64,000 bases of DNA from NCBI RefSeq assembly GCF_042477335.2, contig NC_091255.1, positions 49,640,501 through 49,704,500 of the forward strand, in the 5' to 3' direction. This document shows positions 44,750 through 55,455 of this stretch, one piece after another. Source of the DNA: Ovis canadensis (taxonomy: Eukaryota; Chordata; Mammalia; Artiodactyla; Bovidae). Position numbers and translations under genes: made by a program. The notes beneath the pieces were generated by a model, which was given only the letters and a program-made list of their open reading frames with translations, was not told where the DNA came from and did not search any database. Within the stretch, counting starts at the first letter, position 1; every line of letters starts with the position of its first letter.

Positions 44750-45045
44750 CAACTAAAAATGAATGAGGAAACAACTTACCCCAATGACAGATAATCCAAA
44801 AGGGCCTCAGGGCTTGCTTGCTAGGTCAGATCTGTGCACCAGCACAGAGGATCAATAGAGGTTGACTTATTAGAGCTGGGATGGGGTGGGGTTGCTGCTT
44901 TTTCTCAGGTCTTAAAGTATAGTCTGGTTTCCCTTGGTAGCACGTTGTGGCTCTGTGAGATATGCACTTGTCTAATTCCTTTTATTGTTTTTCAATTGTA
45001 TCTTCACCCTATACTTTACCCTTTATAATGAATTCTATAAATTTA

Positions 45046-45769
45046 AATCTTGAGGAGAGTGAAAAAGTTGGCTTAAAGCTCAACATTCAGAAAACGAAGA
45101 TCATGGTATCCAGTCCCATCACTCCATGGGAAATAGATGGGGAAACAGTGGAAATAGTGTCAGACTTTATTTTTTGGGGCTCCAAAATCACTGCAGATGG
45201 TGACTGCAGCCATGAAATTAAAAGACGCTTACTCCTTGGAAGAAAAGTTATGAGCAACCTAGATAGCATATTCAAAAGCAGAGACATTACTTTGCCGACT
45301 AAGGTCCGTCTAGTCAAGGCTATGGTTTTTCCTGTGGTCGTGTATGGATGTGAGAGTTGGACTGTGAAGAAAGCTGAGCGCTGAAGAATTGATGCTTTTG
45401 AACTGTGGTGTTGGAGAAGACTCTTGAGAGTCCCTTGGACTGCAAGGAGATCCAACCAGTCCATTCTGAAGGAGATCAACCCTGGGATTTCTTTGGAAGG
45501 AATGATGCTAAAGCTGAAACTCCAGTACTTTGGCCACCTCATGCAAAGAGTTGACTCATTGGAAAAGACTCTGACGCTGGGAGGGATTGGGGGCAGGAGG
45601 AGAAGGGGACGACAGAGGATGAGATGGCTGGATGGCATCACGGACTCGATAGACGTGAGTCTGAGTGAACTCTGGGAGTTGGTGATGGACAGGGAGGCCT
45701 GGCGTGCTGCGATTCATGGGGTTGCAAAGAGTCGGACACGACTGAGTGACTGAACTGAACTGAACTGAT
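45046..45769 (+). mobile_element. Young BovB 3' fragment
   Basis: Sense BovB covering the end of the reverse-transcriptase ORF and 3' UTR, nearly consensus, ending in the (CTGAA)n-type tail GAACTGAACTGAACTGA. A 140-codon stretch stays open (WGSKITADGDCSHEIKRRLL and GCESWTVKKAER in frame). Possible short target-site duplication TAAATTTA. Truncated well downstream of the endonuclease and catalytic box, so not autonomous. Confidence 0.95.
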
Positions 45770-45770
45770 G

Positions 45771-46470
45771 TATGGAGTAAATTTACACTTTTCCTTTGAA
45801 TTTGAAAAAAAAAAAAAAGAATCCTGTCCTGTCAGCCATGTACTAAATGGAAAAAGAAGGGCCAAGAGCTTGCAAATCACTAATCAAATGCTTTTAAAAT
45901 GACATTTGTCCTAAATTTACCCCCTTGAGCTATAAGGAGGAGGCTTTTTGTTGTTGTCATGAGGGTATCAGTTTTATTTTTGCTTCAATGACATCATGAA
46001 AGATATCATGAATATGAATTATATCAAGTTCATTCTCTATATTCCTCATGCCAAGATACCCTCTTGGCTCCTTTTATAATATTAGTTGATTTTTACTGTA
46101 CAGACTAAATGTTCTCTGACATAATGTGGCTAGAATTACATGAAATATTGTGGGCAAAGTCACATTTTAATTTGATATAAGGGTAGTATATTCTGATGCT
46201 TACAAATAGCATTTTTGTTTATGACTTACATTCTGTGGACATTTTTGGCCTCAACACACCTTTGAACTAATGTATCATAGTTTTACAAGGAATTTCTTCA
46301 CTAGGCCCTTACCGGAAGCTTATACCCATTTCCCCCTAAGAACAGTTTATAATAGTTCCCTCTGGATGTATTGTCTCATTTGCTGATGCTGTGAGCACTC
46401 ATTTTTCTTCTCAGTATGTAAGAGCTTTAAGTTACTATATGTACTGAGTACTAGGAGACACAGAAGAGGA
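45771..46470. other. Intergenic, no gene recognised
   Basis: AT-rich, nothing recognised. Confidence 0.5.
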
Positions 46471-46618
46471 GTGTTTGATCCCTGGTTCAGGAAAATCCCC
46501 TGGAGTAGGAAATGGCAACCCACTCCAGTATTCTTGCATGGAAAACTCCATGGACAGCAGAACCTGGTGGACTAAGTCTATGGGTTTTCAAAGAGTCAGA
46601 CATGACTGAGCATGTGCA
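46471..46618 (+). mobile_element. Bov-tA SINE, 5'-truncated
   Basis: Starts GTGTTTGATCCCTGGTTCAG and ends GACATGACTGAGCATGTGC, running directly into the microsatellite. Confidence 0.88.
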
Positions 46619-46620
46619 TT

Positions 46621-46713
46621 CACACATACATGCACACACATACACACACATGCACACACATACACACATGTACACACATACACACACATGCACACACATA
46701 CACACACACGTAC
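46621..46713. repeat. Compound (CA)n microsatellite
   Basis: Alternating CACACA, CATACA and CATGCA blocks over about 93 bp at the 3' end of a Bov-tA SINE. Likely length-polymorphic. Confidence 0.95.
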
Positions 46714-47209
46714 AGTCCAGGGACTATAATAGGTGTCTTTACCTACCTTGTTAGTCATCATAGCAGTCAAATGAGTTACATATTATTACCTCTGTAGAAT
46801 AAGAATTGAACCTCAGCGAGTTTAACTAGTTTGCCCAAGGTTATACAGTTCTTAAATAATTGGAATAACACAGCTCTCAAGAGTCTGGGTTCATCCCAAG
46901 TATGTCTGACCCTTAAACTTACATTTTAACAAACATGCTTACAAAATCCAATGGGATTTTTCTTCAATTTAAGATGAATAATTTCACTTTTTACTATTCT
47001 TAAGTGCTTTAAAAATATTTCCACTTATTTTTAAATAAACTATTGAGATATCTTGCATGTCCTTCAATTTCAGCTTCATGCACAAAGTGGTCTGTGATGG
47101 TCCTATTCCTGAAAGCACTACGTCTATCAGGGACTAGTGGGGGTTACCATGAACTGGGGAGAAGCACACCCTAACATTTCAAAATAAAATTAGGGGTAGG
47201 GGATTAGGG

Positions 47210-47418
47210 GCTTCCCTGGTAGCTTAGGCAATAAAGAATCTGCCTATAATAAAGGAGACCTGGGTTCGATTCCTGGGTCAGGAAGATCCCCTGGAGAAGG
47301 AAATGGCAACTCACTCCCAGTATTCTTGCCTAGAAAATCTCATGGATGGAGGAGCCTGGCAGGCTTACAGTCCATAGGATCACAAAGAGTTGGACACTAC
47401 TGAGCTACTAACACTTTC
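47210..47418 (+). mobile_element. Bov-tA SINE
   Basis: Complete sense copy from GGCTTCCCTGGTAGCTTAGG to GAGCTACTAACACTTTCC. Confidence 0.92.
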
Positions 47419-47427
47419 CCTTTCAGG

Positions 47428-47615
47428 GGATTAAGAGATATGAACTGTTTTGTATAAAATAGATAAGCAACAAGGATATATCATACAATACAGAGGACCA
47501 TAACCAACAACCTGTAATTGAGTATAATCTATAAAAATATTGAATCACCATGCTGATCACCCCAAACCAATATAATATTGCAAATCAACTAAACTTCAAT
47601 AAAAAATAAAACAAA
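47428..47615 (+). mobile_element. L1 3' end
   Basis: Sense L1 tail ending CAACTAAACTTCAATAAAAA, immediately after the SINE. Confidence 0.7.
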
Positions 47616-47699
47616 ATTTCAAAATAGAGACTGCATCTCATATGGCATATCATAAATGTCTTAAAGCTTATTTTGCAGGGTTTTTCTTTTTTCTTTTTT

Positions 47700-48360
47700 T
47701 TTAGGTAGTCAAGATCCCCTTCAACTGTGAGGCTTGGTACCCTTCATGTTCTTCAGACAGAGGGACAGTCCAAACCTGTGCTCCTGTTTGGCTTGGGGTT
47801 GAAGATGCTCTGTGGATTGTGTTTGGACTCTCCACAGCTATGGAAGGAAAACCCGTCCTCTCTAGTGCATGCTGAGGGAAATAAATATCTGGCTCTGCTT
47901 ACACATTAGCATGTGCTTTTCCCACTACATAAACTGCATGTTCTCCATAAAGTAAGACTGGGTCTGTGGTGCCAAAGATGAACTAAAGTTAGGGCCACTC
48001 CTCTTTGCTCCATGTGCTAGGGTGATGGTTGGTCTCCAGGGGGTTTTCCTGACTCTCCACCTCTGTCTGGTCAGCAGCCTTTCCTTGCAGTCCACGTTGG
48101 GGCTGTTGTGCTGGAGTTTTGTGGGCAGGAACTTTCTCCTGTTGACCGGGTCCCCCAAAGCCTGCTTCCCAGCTCTTCTCTTCTGGGCCATGGAACAATT
48201 GTGTGCAGCACTGCTGGTCCTGCAGTGTCTCCTGGGGAGGTAGGGTGCACCTGTGGCTCTCCCTAGTTATGGGGACACCAGTAGTGGAGCTCTCAAACAG
48301 TGTGCAACCACATGAACTCTCAAAGAGGCAGCCATCCTGCCTGGGCCATCAGCGACAAAT
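47700..48360. other. Unclassified GC-richer block
   Basis: Composition is richer in G+C than its surroundings, with paired minus-strand frames of 88 and 69 codons (47,925-48,198) and plus-strand frames of 60 and 73 codons. The predicted peptides belong to no family that I recognise. It could be an old retrocopy or an unrecognised repeat. Confidence 0.35.
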
Positions 48361-49559
48361 TGTAAGAACTTAATTTTGTCTATAAACCTGAGATTATTAT
48401 TAACCTAGTCTTCCAGAAAGTTTGTTGAGATAAAATCAAGTCCAGCAAAACACTTGGGCACTCCCCTATTGTTATTTCATTTATGGAAAACTATCTGGTT
48501 AATCTTTTCATACTAATTGATATGTTTACTAGTTTTTCATTGCTACCACAGTTGAATTAGTCAACTCTTGCTGTATAACAAATAACCACAAACTCTTACA
48601 ACATACAATAGCAAGTATTTATTTCTTGGCCACTTGTCTGCAGTTCAGTTGAGTTTGGCTGATTTCTAAGGCTGGCCTTGGTTTCCGGCCATGGATTAGT
48701 TTTGGACTTCCTTCTGAATTCATGTTTCCAGATTCAGCAAATAAAAGTGCACAGTCCTCAGTTAAATTTGAATTTCAAATAAGCAACAAACAATATTTTA
48801 GTGTAAGTATATAATAGTTTAGTGTAAGTATGTGTAAGTGTGCACAGGGCATTCTTACATAAAAAATTATTTGTTGTTTATCTGAAATTCCAGAGTAAGG
48901 GGGCATCCTGCATTTTACCTGGTAACCCTATTTCTGACAGCACAAGAGAGCAATTCTCGTCATGCAAACACATTCCAAATCTTGGCTAGGGTTGTGTCTT
49001 CTAATACTCCATTGGCCAAAGCAAATCACACGGTGAAGTCCAAATCATGGATAGGAAATGGGGAGAGGACACGTCTCCCGAAGACGTAGGAGAGGCAGAC
49101 AGTAAATATTAGTGAAGAGTGATCTAATCTGTATAACCTTTGTCATGAAGCTTGGATAAAGACTTTTAGAAAGTCCAATTGGGTTTCATCCTCTGGATCT
49201 CCATTCATGTGGGTAATTTTCATTTCACTTTTTTCATCCTGATCAACCAAGAAATGTCATTGATTATGTTTAAGCTGCTTGGTTTCTCCATAAGAAATTC
49301 ATGTTATCTATCTCCTAATAGTTTGTCTTCGATTAGGTATTCAACAGGGAAAAGTCTGGGAATGGCACTGATTTGATGAAAGCAGCTATTGATTTAATCA
49401 AAGATTTCATTAGAAATCATATTTCATTGTGTGCCAATTATTTCAATGACTAGCAGACAAAATTTTCTCTTGGGAAAGTTAATTGAAGGACTTCAGCAAC
49501 ACGGATACCAAACTGATATGAAATCTCCCCCCGACTATATATATGCATATATATGGATT
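48361..49559. other. Intergenic, mostly unclassified
   Basis: About 48,560-48,650 (GCTGTATAACAAATAACCAC) resembles an old mammalian interspersed repeat that I cannot name with certainty. No gene seen. Confidence 0.4.
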
Positions 49560-49571
49560 CTGGATATAATT

Positions 49572-49802
49572 ATTTGTTTTATTTAATTATTTATTGACCA
49601 TACTGAGTGGCTTGCAGGATCAAACCCAAGTCCATAGCACTGAGTCCTAATCCCTGGACTGCAGAAGAATTCCTGTTCTCCACATCACTTTTAGTTTTTG
49701 GCTGTGCCATGACATGCAAGATCTTAGTTTCCCAACCAGGGATTAAACTGTGTCCCCTGCAGTGGAAGCGCAGAGTCTTAAACTGAACCACCAAGGAAGT
49801 CC
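49572..49802 (-). mobile_element. Dimeric CHR-type SINE with target-site duplication
   Basis: Two head-to-tail antisense CHR-like units (about 49,572-49,676 and 49,683-49,802). They are enclosed by a single perfect 12-bp target-site duplication CTGGATATAATT at 49,560-49,571 and 49,803-49,814, so the pair was inserted as one unit. Confidence 0.88.
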
Positions 49803-49837
49803 CTGGATATAATTTTTAAGGTAATAAATTTCTTGCA

Positions 49838-50650
49838 TTGTTTTGGGAATGTACACTGATACAGCCACTATGGAGGACAGTATGGATAGTCCTTTAAAAA
49901 ACTAGAAATAAAACGACGATATGACCCAACGATCCCACCGCTAGGCATATACTCTGAGGAAATTATAATTCAAAAAGACACATGTACTCCAATGTTCATT
50001 GCAGCACTGTTTACAAAAGCTAGGACATGGAATCAACCTAGATACCCATCGACAGAAGAATGGATAAAGAAATTGTGGTGTATATATACAATGGAATATT
50101 ACTCAGCCATAAAAAGAACACATTTGAGTCAGTTTTAATGAGGTGGATGAACCTATAGCTTATTACACAGAGTGAAGTGAGTCAAAGAGAAAAACAAATG
50201 CCATATGTTAACACATATATATGGAACCTAGAAAGATGGTACTCATGAACCTATTTGCAGGGTAGCAGTGGAGATGCAGACATAGATAACAGACTTGTGG
50301 ACACAGTCGGGGGAGGAAAGGGTGGGATGAACAGAGAGAACAGCACTGAAGCATATACACTGCCATATGTAAGAGAGACAGCTGATGAAAATTTGCTGTA
50401 TGATGCAGGGAGCTCAAACCCAGTGCTCTGTGACTGCCTAGAGGAGTGGATGGGGTGGGAAGTGAGAGCGAGTTCCAAGAGGGAGGTGACATTTGTATGC
50501 CTATGACTGACTGATGCTGATATATGGCAGAAACCAACACACTATTGTAAAGAAATTTTGAAAATGTTAGTTGTTCAGTCATGTCCAACTTTTGGTGGCA
50601 AGGAAGTTATCCTCCAATGAAAAATATAGAAATTAATAAAAATTAAAAAA
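49838..50650 (+). mobile_element. L1 3' end with small SINE fragment
   Basis: Sense L1 from GGGAATGTACACTGATACAG through GGCAGAAACCAACACACTAT to the A-rich tail. A short antisense Bov-tA scrap (about 50,567-50,591) sits near its end. The 126-codon antisense frame across it is a shadow. Confidence 0.87.
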
Positions 50651-50654
50651 GAAA

Positions 50655-51528
50655 GAAAACACAAATTTCCAGATTCCAAAATGAAGCTGGAATTTAAGAT
50701 CAAATTTTTCAATCTGTGAACTGATGCTGAAGCTTCTTCAGGATAGGAACCGATGACTCTGGGCAAGGGTTTTAACTCCCTTACTGGGCCCAAAAGATTA
50801 CAAAAGAGTCTGGAAGGATCTCTCATCTGAGATAGCCAGAACTGGAAATTCTTAGCAAGAGAAGCCCAGTGAATCTTCTTCTATGTGAATGTTGATAGAA
50901 GAAACACAAAATCTATATGTAGAACTGCTTATAATATAAATGAGTTTAAAATCCAATTTCAGTCTTTGCTATGGTGTTGGAATATCAGGCTGAGAAAATC
51001 ATCTGTCTTGGGCCAGAGAAATCCATGGGACTCCCAGCAATAGCAAGGTCTAAACCATTATGTGGGTGAACCAGTGGAGGTCCATTTCCTCTTGTGATGT
51101 GTCATTATTTATCATGAGTTAATGTTCTTCAGGAATTGTTTTTGCCTTAGAACTTCCATGTTCCTTGGGTGTGGAAGTGCTCTATGACTTTATTTTTTAT
51201 TTGCTAACCAGCTATTGGTCTTGGTTGCCCCTGAATAGTGGGGGTTCTACTCTTGTCAGTTTGATGTTATGATGACAAATAATACTTTCCTCCACTCCTT
51301 CAACCATGTGGTTACCTAACACCAGAAACCACACCGTTCATCTGTATAACAGTGGAAATGGTGGCTTCCAAAGTCTTTTAGGGACTTTGGTTTGGTGAAA
51401 TTGCTTTTTCAGCTGGGGCGGCGTGGAGGGGGGGGATGGAGGGCACTGGAGAGTAAATATTCCATTAATCCATAGTAAATATTAGCTTTAGCAGGAGATG
51501 ACTGGAGAATTTGTCCAACTGCCACGTG
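50655..51528. other. Intergenic, no gene recognised
   Basis: Nothing recognised; a short G-run lies at about 51,424-51,437. Confidence 0.5.
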
Positions 51529-51529
51529 A

Positions 51530-51734
51530 ATGTGAAGTCGCTCAGTCATGTCCGACTCTTGGTGACCCCATGGACTGCAGCCTATCAGGCTCCTCTGTCC
51601 ATGGGATTTTCCAGGCAAGAGTGCTGGAGTGGATTGCCATTTCCTTCCCCAGGGGAACTTCCCGACCCAGGAATCGAACCCGGGTCTCCCATGTTGCAGG
51701 CAGACGCTTTACCGTCTAAGCCACCAGGGAAGCT
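51530..51734 (-). mobile_element. Bov-tA SINE, antisense, young
   Basis: Full-length reverse copy close to consensus: GAAGTCGCTCAGTCATGTCC to TAAGCCACCAGGGAAGC, including the intact tRNA-like B box complement (GAATCGAACCCGGG). Confidence 0.94.
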
Positions 51735-51949
51735 GCCATACCTCCTCCTAAATCAAAGAGATGTTCTGGGTTCTCTGTCTTTTGAGATCAAGCCAATAAC
51801 ACTGAACTCTTTAGCTTCAGAGTCTCTTTCCACGTCTTCTGCAAAGCTTCAGTGGTCTTAGTCTCTTGATAAAAGAAGTGAAAGAGATAGCACTCTCTGC
51901 CACTTGACATTTATTTTTTGGCTGGTAGTTTGTAGTTTTGTTAGTTATT

Positions 51950-52258
51950 ATTATTTTTATTGGACTATAATTGCTTTACAGTGTTGTGTCTGTTTCTGCT
52001 GTACAACAAAGTGAGTCAGCTATATGTACACGTATATCCTCTCCCTCCTGAATCTCCCTTCCCACCATCTCAGCCCTCTAGGTCCTCACAGAACACTGAG
52101 CTGAGCTCTCTGTGCTATACAGCAGCTTCCCACTATCTATGTTACACATGGTAGTGTATATATGTCAATGCTGCTCTCTTTGCAGGGAAGGAATAGAGAT
52201 GCAGACATAGAAAATGGACTTGTGGGCACAGTGGGGGAAGGATAAGGTGGGACAGATT
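51950..52258 (-). mobile_element. L1 3' end with 5' inversion
   Basis: 51,950-52,171 is antisense L1 3' UTR (GTGCTATACAGCAGCTTCCC). 52,172-52,258 is L1 in the opposite orientation (GATGCAGACATAGAAAATGG). Read from the minus strand, this is an inverted 5' piece followed by a sense 3' piece, the mark of twin priming. Confidence 0.75.
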
Positions 52259-52259
52259 G

Positions 52260-52826
52260 CAAGAGGAGCATTGCCTCTTGACATTTTCACTTTTGCTTTT
52301 TTAAGTAAAAAATCTCTTTTGACTTTTTCCATCATATCAAATCTAAAGTGTGTAGGGGTCATACAGTCTCTTTTGTTACTAGATGACAAATTTTCACAAC
52401 CCGTGAGCAACTAATGTCAGGTGCACACATGGGACTGTTCTGTAGTCTGGAAGTTCTCATTTTCCTTATTTCTCTTCTCTTAAATATGGAGAGCTGTCAT
52501 TACATCGAGCCCCATCTCTGCCAATGATTGTAGCCAAAACTTTCTCATTGTAATTCATAGAGGTGGGAATCTGTATTACCTGCATGAATCAATGTTCTTA
52601 CTTTGTATTCAAATAAGTGGAAGACAGGAAGGAAGGAATCCTCAGGACTGATATTGACTTAGTAGAGCTCCCACATTCTGCCTCAGCCCTGAACTGGCCA
52701 GCATGTCTTGCAGTTCTTCCTATCAAGAGGTGGATTCTGTTTCCTTACTCTTTGTGTCTGGTTTGGCCTTATGACTTGCCTTGACCAATAGCATACAGTG
52801 GAAATAGTGTTACATGAGTTTTGGAA
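52260..52826. other. Intergenic, no gene recognised
   Basis: Nothing recognised. Confidence 0.5.
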
Positions 52827-53348
52827 TCTAAGCCTGACCCAGAGAGATGTTATGGGGAGGGAGGTGGGAAGAGGGTTCATATTTGGGAACGCATGTACAC
52901 CTGTGGTGGATTCATGTTAATGTATGGCAAAACCAATACAGTATTATAAAGTAAAATGAAGTAAAAATAAAAATTTAAAAAAAAGAAGTCTTCAAGCTAT
53001 TATAAACAGTGCTGCGATGAACATTGGGGTACACGTGTCTCTTTCAATTCTGGTTTCCTCAGTGTGTATGATTTGGGAGAATGGCATTGAAACATGTACA
53101 GTATCATATATGAAACGAATCGCCAGTCCAGGTTCGATGCATGATACTGGATGCTTGGGGCTGGTGCACTGAGATGACCCAGAGGGATGGTATGGGGAGG
53201 GAGGAGGAAGAGGGGTTCAGGATGGGGAACACGTGTATACCTGTGGCAGATTCATGTTGATGTATGGCAAAACCAATACAATATTGTAAAGTAATTAACC
53301 TCCAGTTAAAATAAATAAATTTATATTAAAAAATTAAATTAAAAAAGA
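52827..53348 (+). mobile_element. Two L1 3' ends, the second with a 5' inversion
   Basis: The first sense tail is about 52,827-52,984 (TGGTGGATTCATGTTAATGT, A-rich end). Next, 52,989-53,069 is antisense L1 (GCTGCGATGAACATTGGGGT), and 53,070-53,348 is a sense L1 3' end (TGGCAGATTCATGTTGATGT). The flank AAAAAAGAAGTCTTCAAGC occurs before (52,979-52,997) and after (53,342-53,360), a 19-bp duplication of target type enclosing the inverted element. Confidence 0.8.
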
Positions 53349-53826
53349 AGTCTTCAAGCACCTTCCTTTCCTTCCTGGAAGAGTCAACTACCAGACATGT
53401 AAGTCTTGGAACTTTGAGTCCCAGTTAAATTTTGAGATCAGCACGGTGGTATGAGTGAGAACAGGAAAGATCATCAGAATACCCAGTCAATGCACAGAAT
53501 TGTGAGGAATAAAAAATTGTTGCAGTGTTTGGCTATTAGACTTTGGCATGCATTGTGATGGAGCAATTGGCAACTGAGACAATATATATATTCAGTTTAT
53601 TTCTACATGTGATAATTACCCCTGTGAAGAAGGTGGTCTGTGTGTTTCCTTCAGATGAGCTCCCCTTACTTTCCTCATCCTGGAAGTAGCCATCATAGAA
53701 AGTGTTTTAGTAGTTGAGAATGTCTGATGCTCTAATGATGCTTTAAATTTTAGTTCAATTTTTAAATATTTTTATAGACAAGTCATAGAACATTATTTTG
53801 GAAAGTAATTTCTGACACTATCCAAA

Positions 53827-54041
53827 AGTGAAAGTGAAAGTCACTCAGTCCTGCCTGACTGTTTGCGACCCCATGGACTCTACAGTCCATGGAATTCTCC
53901 AGACCAGCATACTAGAGTGGGGGGCTGTTCCCTTCTCCAGGGGATCTTCCCAACCCAGGGACCAAACCCCGATCTCCCACATTGCAGGTGGGTTCTTTAC
54001 CAGCTGGCAGGTTCTTTACCAGCTGAGCCACAGGGAAACCC
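53827..54041 (-). mobile_element. Bov-tA SINE, antisense, with small internal duplication
   Basis: Reverse copy. The stretch GGTTCTTTACCAGCTG occurs twice in succession near its tRNA-head end (about 53,991-54,020). Confidence 0.9.
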
Positions 54042-54282
54042 CAAAATACTGGAGTGGACATAATCCAAAGGTGTTGCTATTTCAAATTCTAAATCAGGGG
54101 TTAGGAAATCTCGCCATTACTTACTCATTGGGTAGGTTTCAATCTTCTTTGTAGAATTCAGTATCAATGTGCCCCCCACCCCGAGTCAGTGTGTACCCCA
54201 ACTGAGAACTACTCAAAACTACAAATTAGCTTTAGTTAAAAGAATCTTTTTAAAAAGTGAACTCTGAAATTCCAACCTCCTA

Positions 54283-54385
54283 GGAGGAGACATTTAAGTT
54301 ATGTTAAGTGAGTGAGGAGGAGGAGACATTTGAATTGTTAAGTGAGGAGACATTTGTTAAGTGAGGAGACATTTGAATTATGAGG
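54283..54385. repeat. Short minisatellite with GAGGAGACATTT unit
   Basis: GAGGAGACATTT recurs four times with spacers of 7 to 24 bp based on GTTAAGTGAG. Confidence 0.85.
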
Positions 54386-54389
54386 AAAA

Positions 54390-54990
54390 CTCTGAGAGAG
54401 ATACTCAGAAACACAGCACACCATCCAGATCCGGCATATTTTCTTAAAAATACAGTAATATATCTCATTGAGTTGTATTCACTAAATATATATAACTTTT
54501 TAATACATCAATCAGACCTTAATAAAGTTTTTTTTTTTAATACGATGAAACATGGTATCTCCTCAACTGAACTCAATGGGACATATAACCCATCTATGAT
54601 TATAACTTGGAAATATTGTTTATTAAGTGAAAGGAATTGAATACATTAAATTCCTTACAGGCAATTAAAAAAATTTCTTTGACATGTACTCCACGCTCAG
54701 AAATTTTATCCTTTTTTCCAAAAGGGAGCTAGTGGTATTAAAGGGTATAATGTGTTTTAATGAACTCTGTCCTAATTTAGTATATTAAGTCACATGAACG
54801 TGCACATATACATACATGCCAGTTTTATTCTAAAATCTTAAATCATCTAAATCTGATGTAGTATCTATTGTCAAAGTGATTTCAACATGGGTTATTCTTC
54901 CTGTATCTTCATATACAATATAAATTGCCTAGTTAGTAAGTAAAATGATCATGAAAATAATAGGAAAAAATGCCAGTGAATTTTTATGTG
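54390..54990. other. Intergenic, no gene recognised
   Basis: AT-rich; nothing recognised. Confidence 0.5.
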
Positions 54991-54998
54991 CAGGGAAG

Positions 54999-55004
54999 TT
55001 TATT
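54999..55004 (-). promoter_or_regulatory. Polyadenylation signal of KRTAP4 gene
   Basis: AATAAA in the gene direction, 452 bp past the stop. The context GAAGTTTATTAGAAA is identical over 15 bases to that of KRTAP2 copy 1 at 18,434-18,448. Confidence 0.6.
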
Positions 55005-55455
55005 AGAAAGCAGAGAAGTGACAAAACAAAAGAAATTCACTTGAGGAGAAAATAAAGGGTAAATTGGACTCCCCTACCCCCGATCTCAGGGTGTCAAGTC
55101 AGTGCCACTCAGCACCTGCAGATAATAGCCACCTTGTGGACCACCTGCAGAGCATGACCAAAATATCAGGAAGAATGAAACATTCAGAGGACTGAGATCA
55201 TTTCTTATCTGATGGATTGCAATTTAATTCTTATTTGGTGCTGATATAGAAAGGAAAATATGACAAGGGAGAATTATAAATGAGCCAGCATATGTTCACA
55301 GAGTCAGAAGAACAGTGGTGGACCCACTGTAATCATGAGATCCAACTAAACGAATGATGTCAGCTAGACTCCGTGAGTCCTAAGGGTCAGCGCGAAAAAG
55401 GATCTACATGTGTGGGACAGAGGTAAGTGGAGACAGTGGTCACAAGACAGCGAGC

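Noticed and set aside
45087-45641. 184-codon minus-strand frame
   Set aside because: It is the complement of the young BovB fragment; the sense strand carries the real BovB protein motifs.
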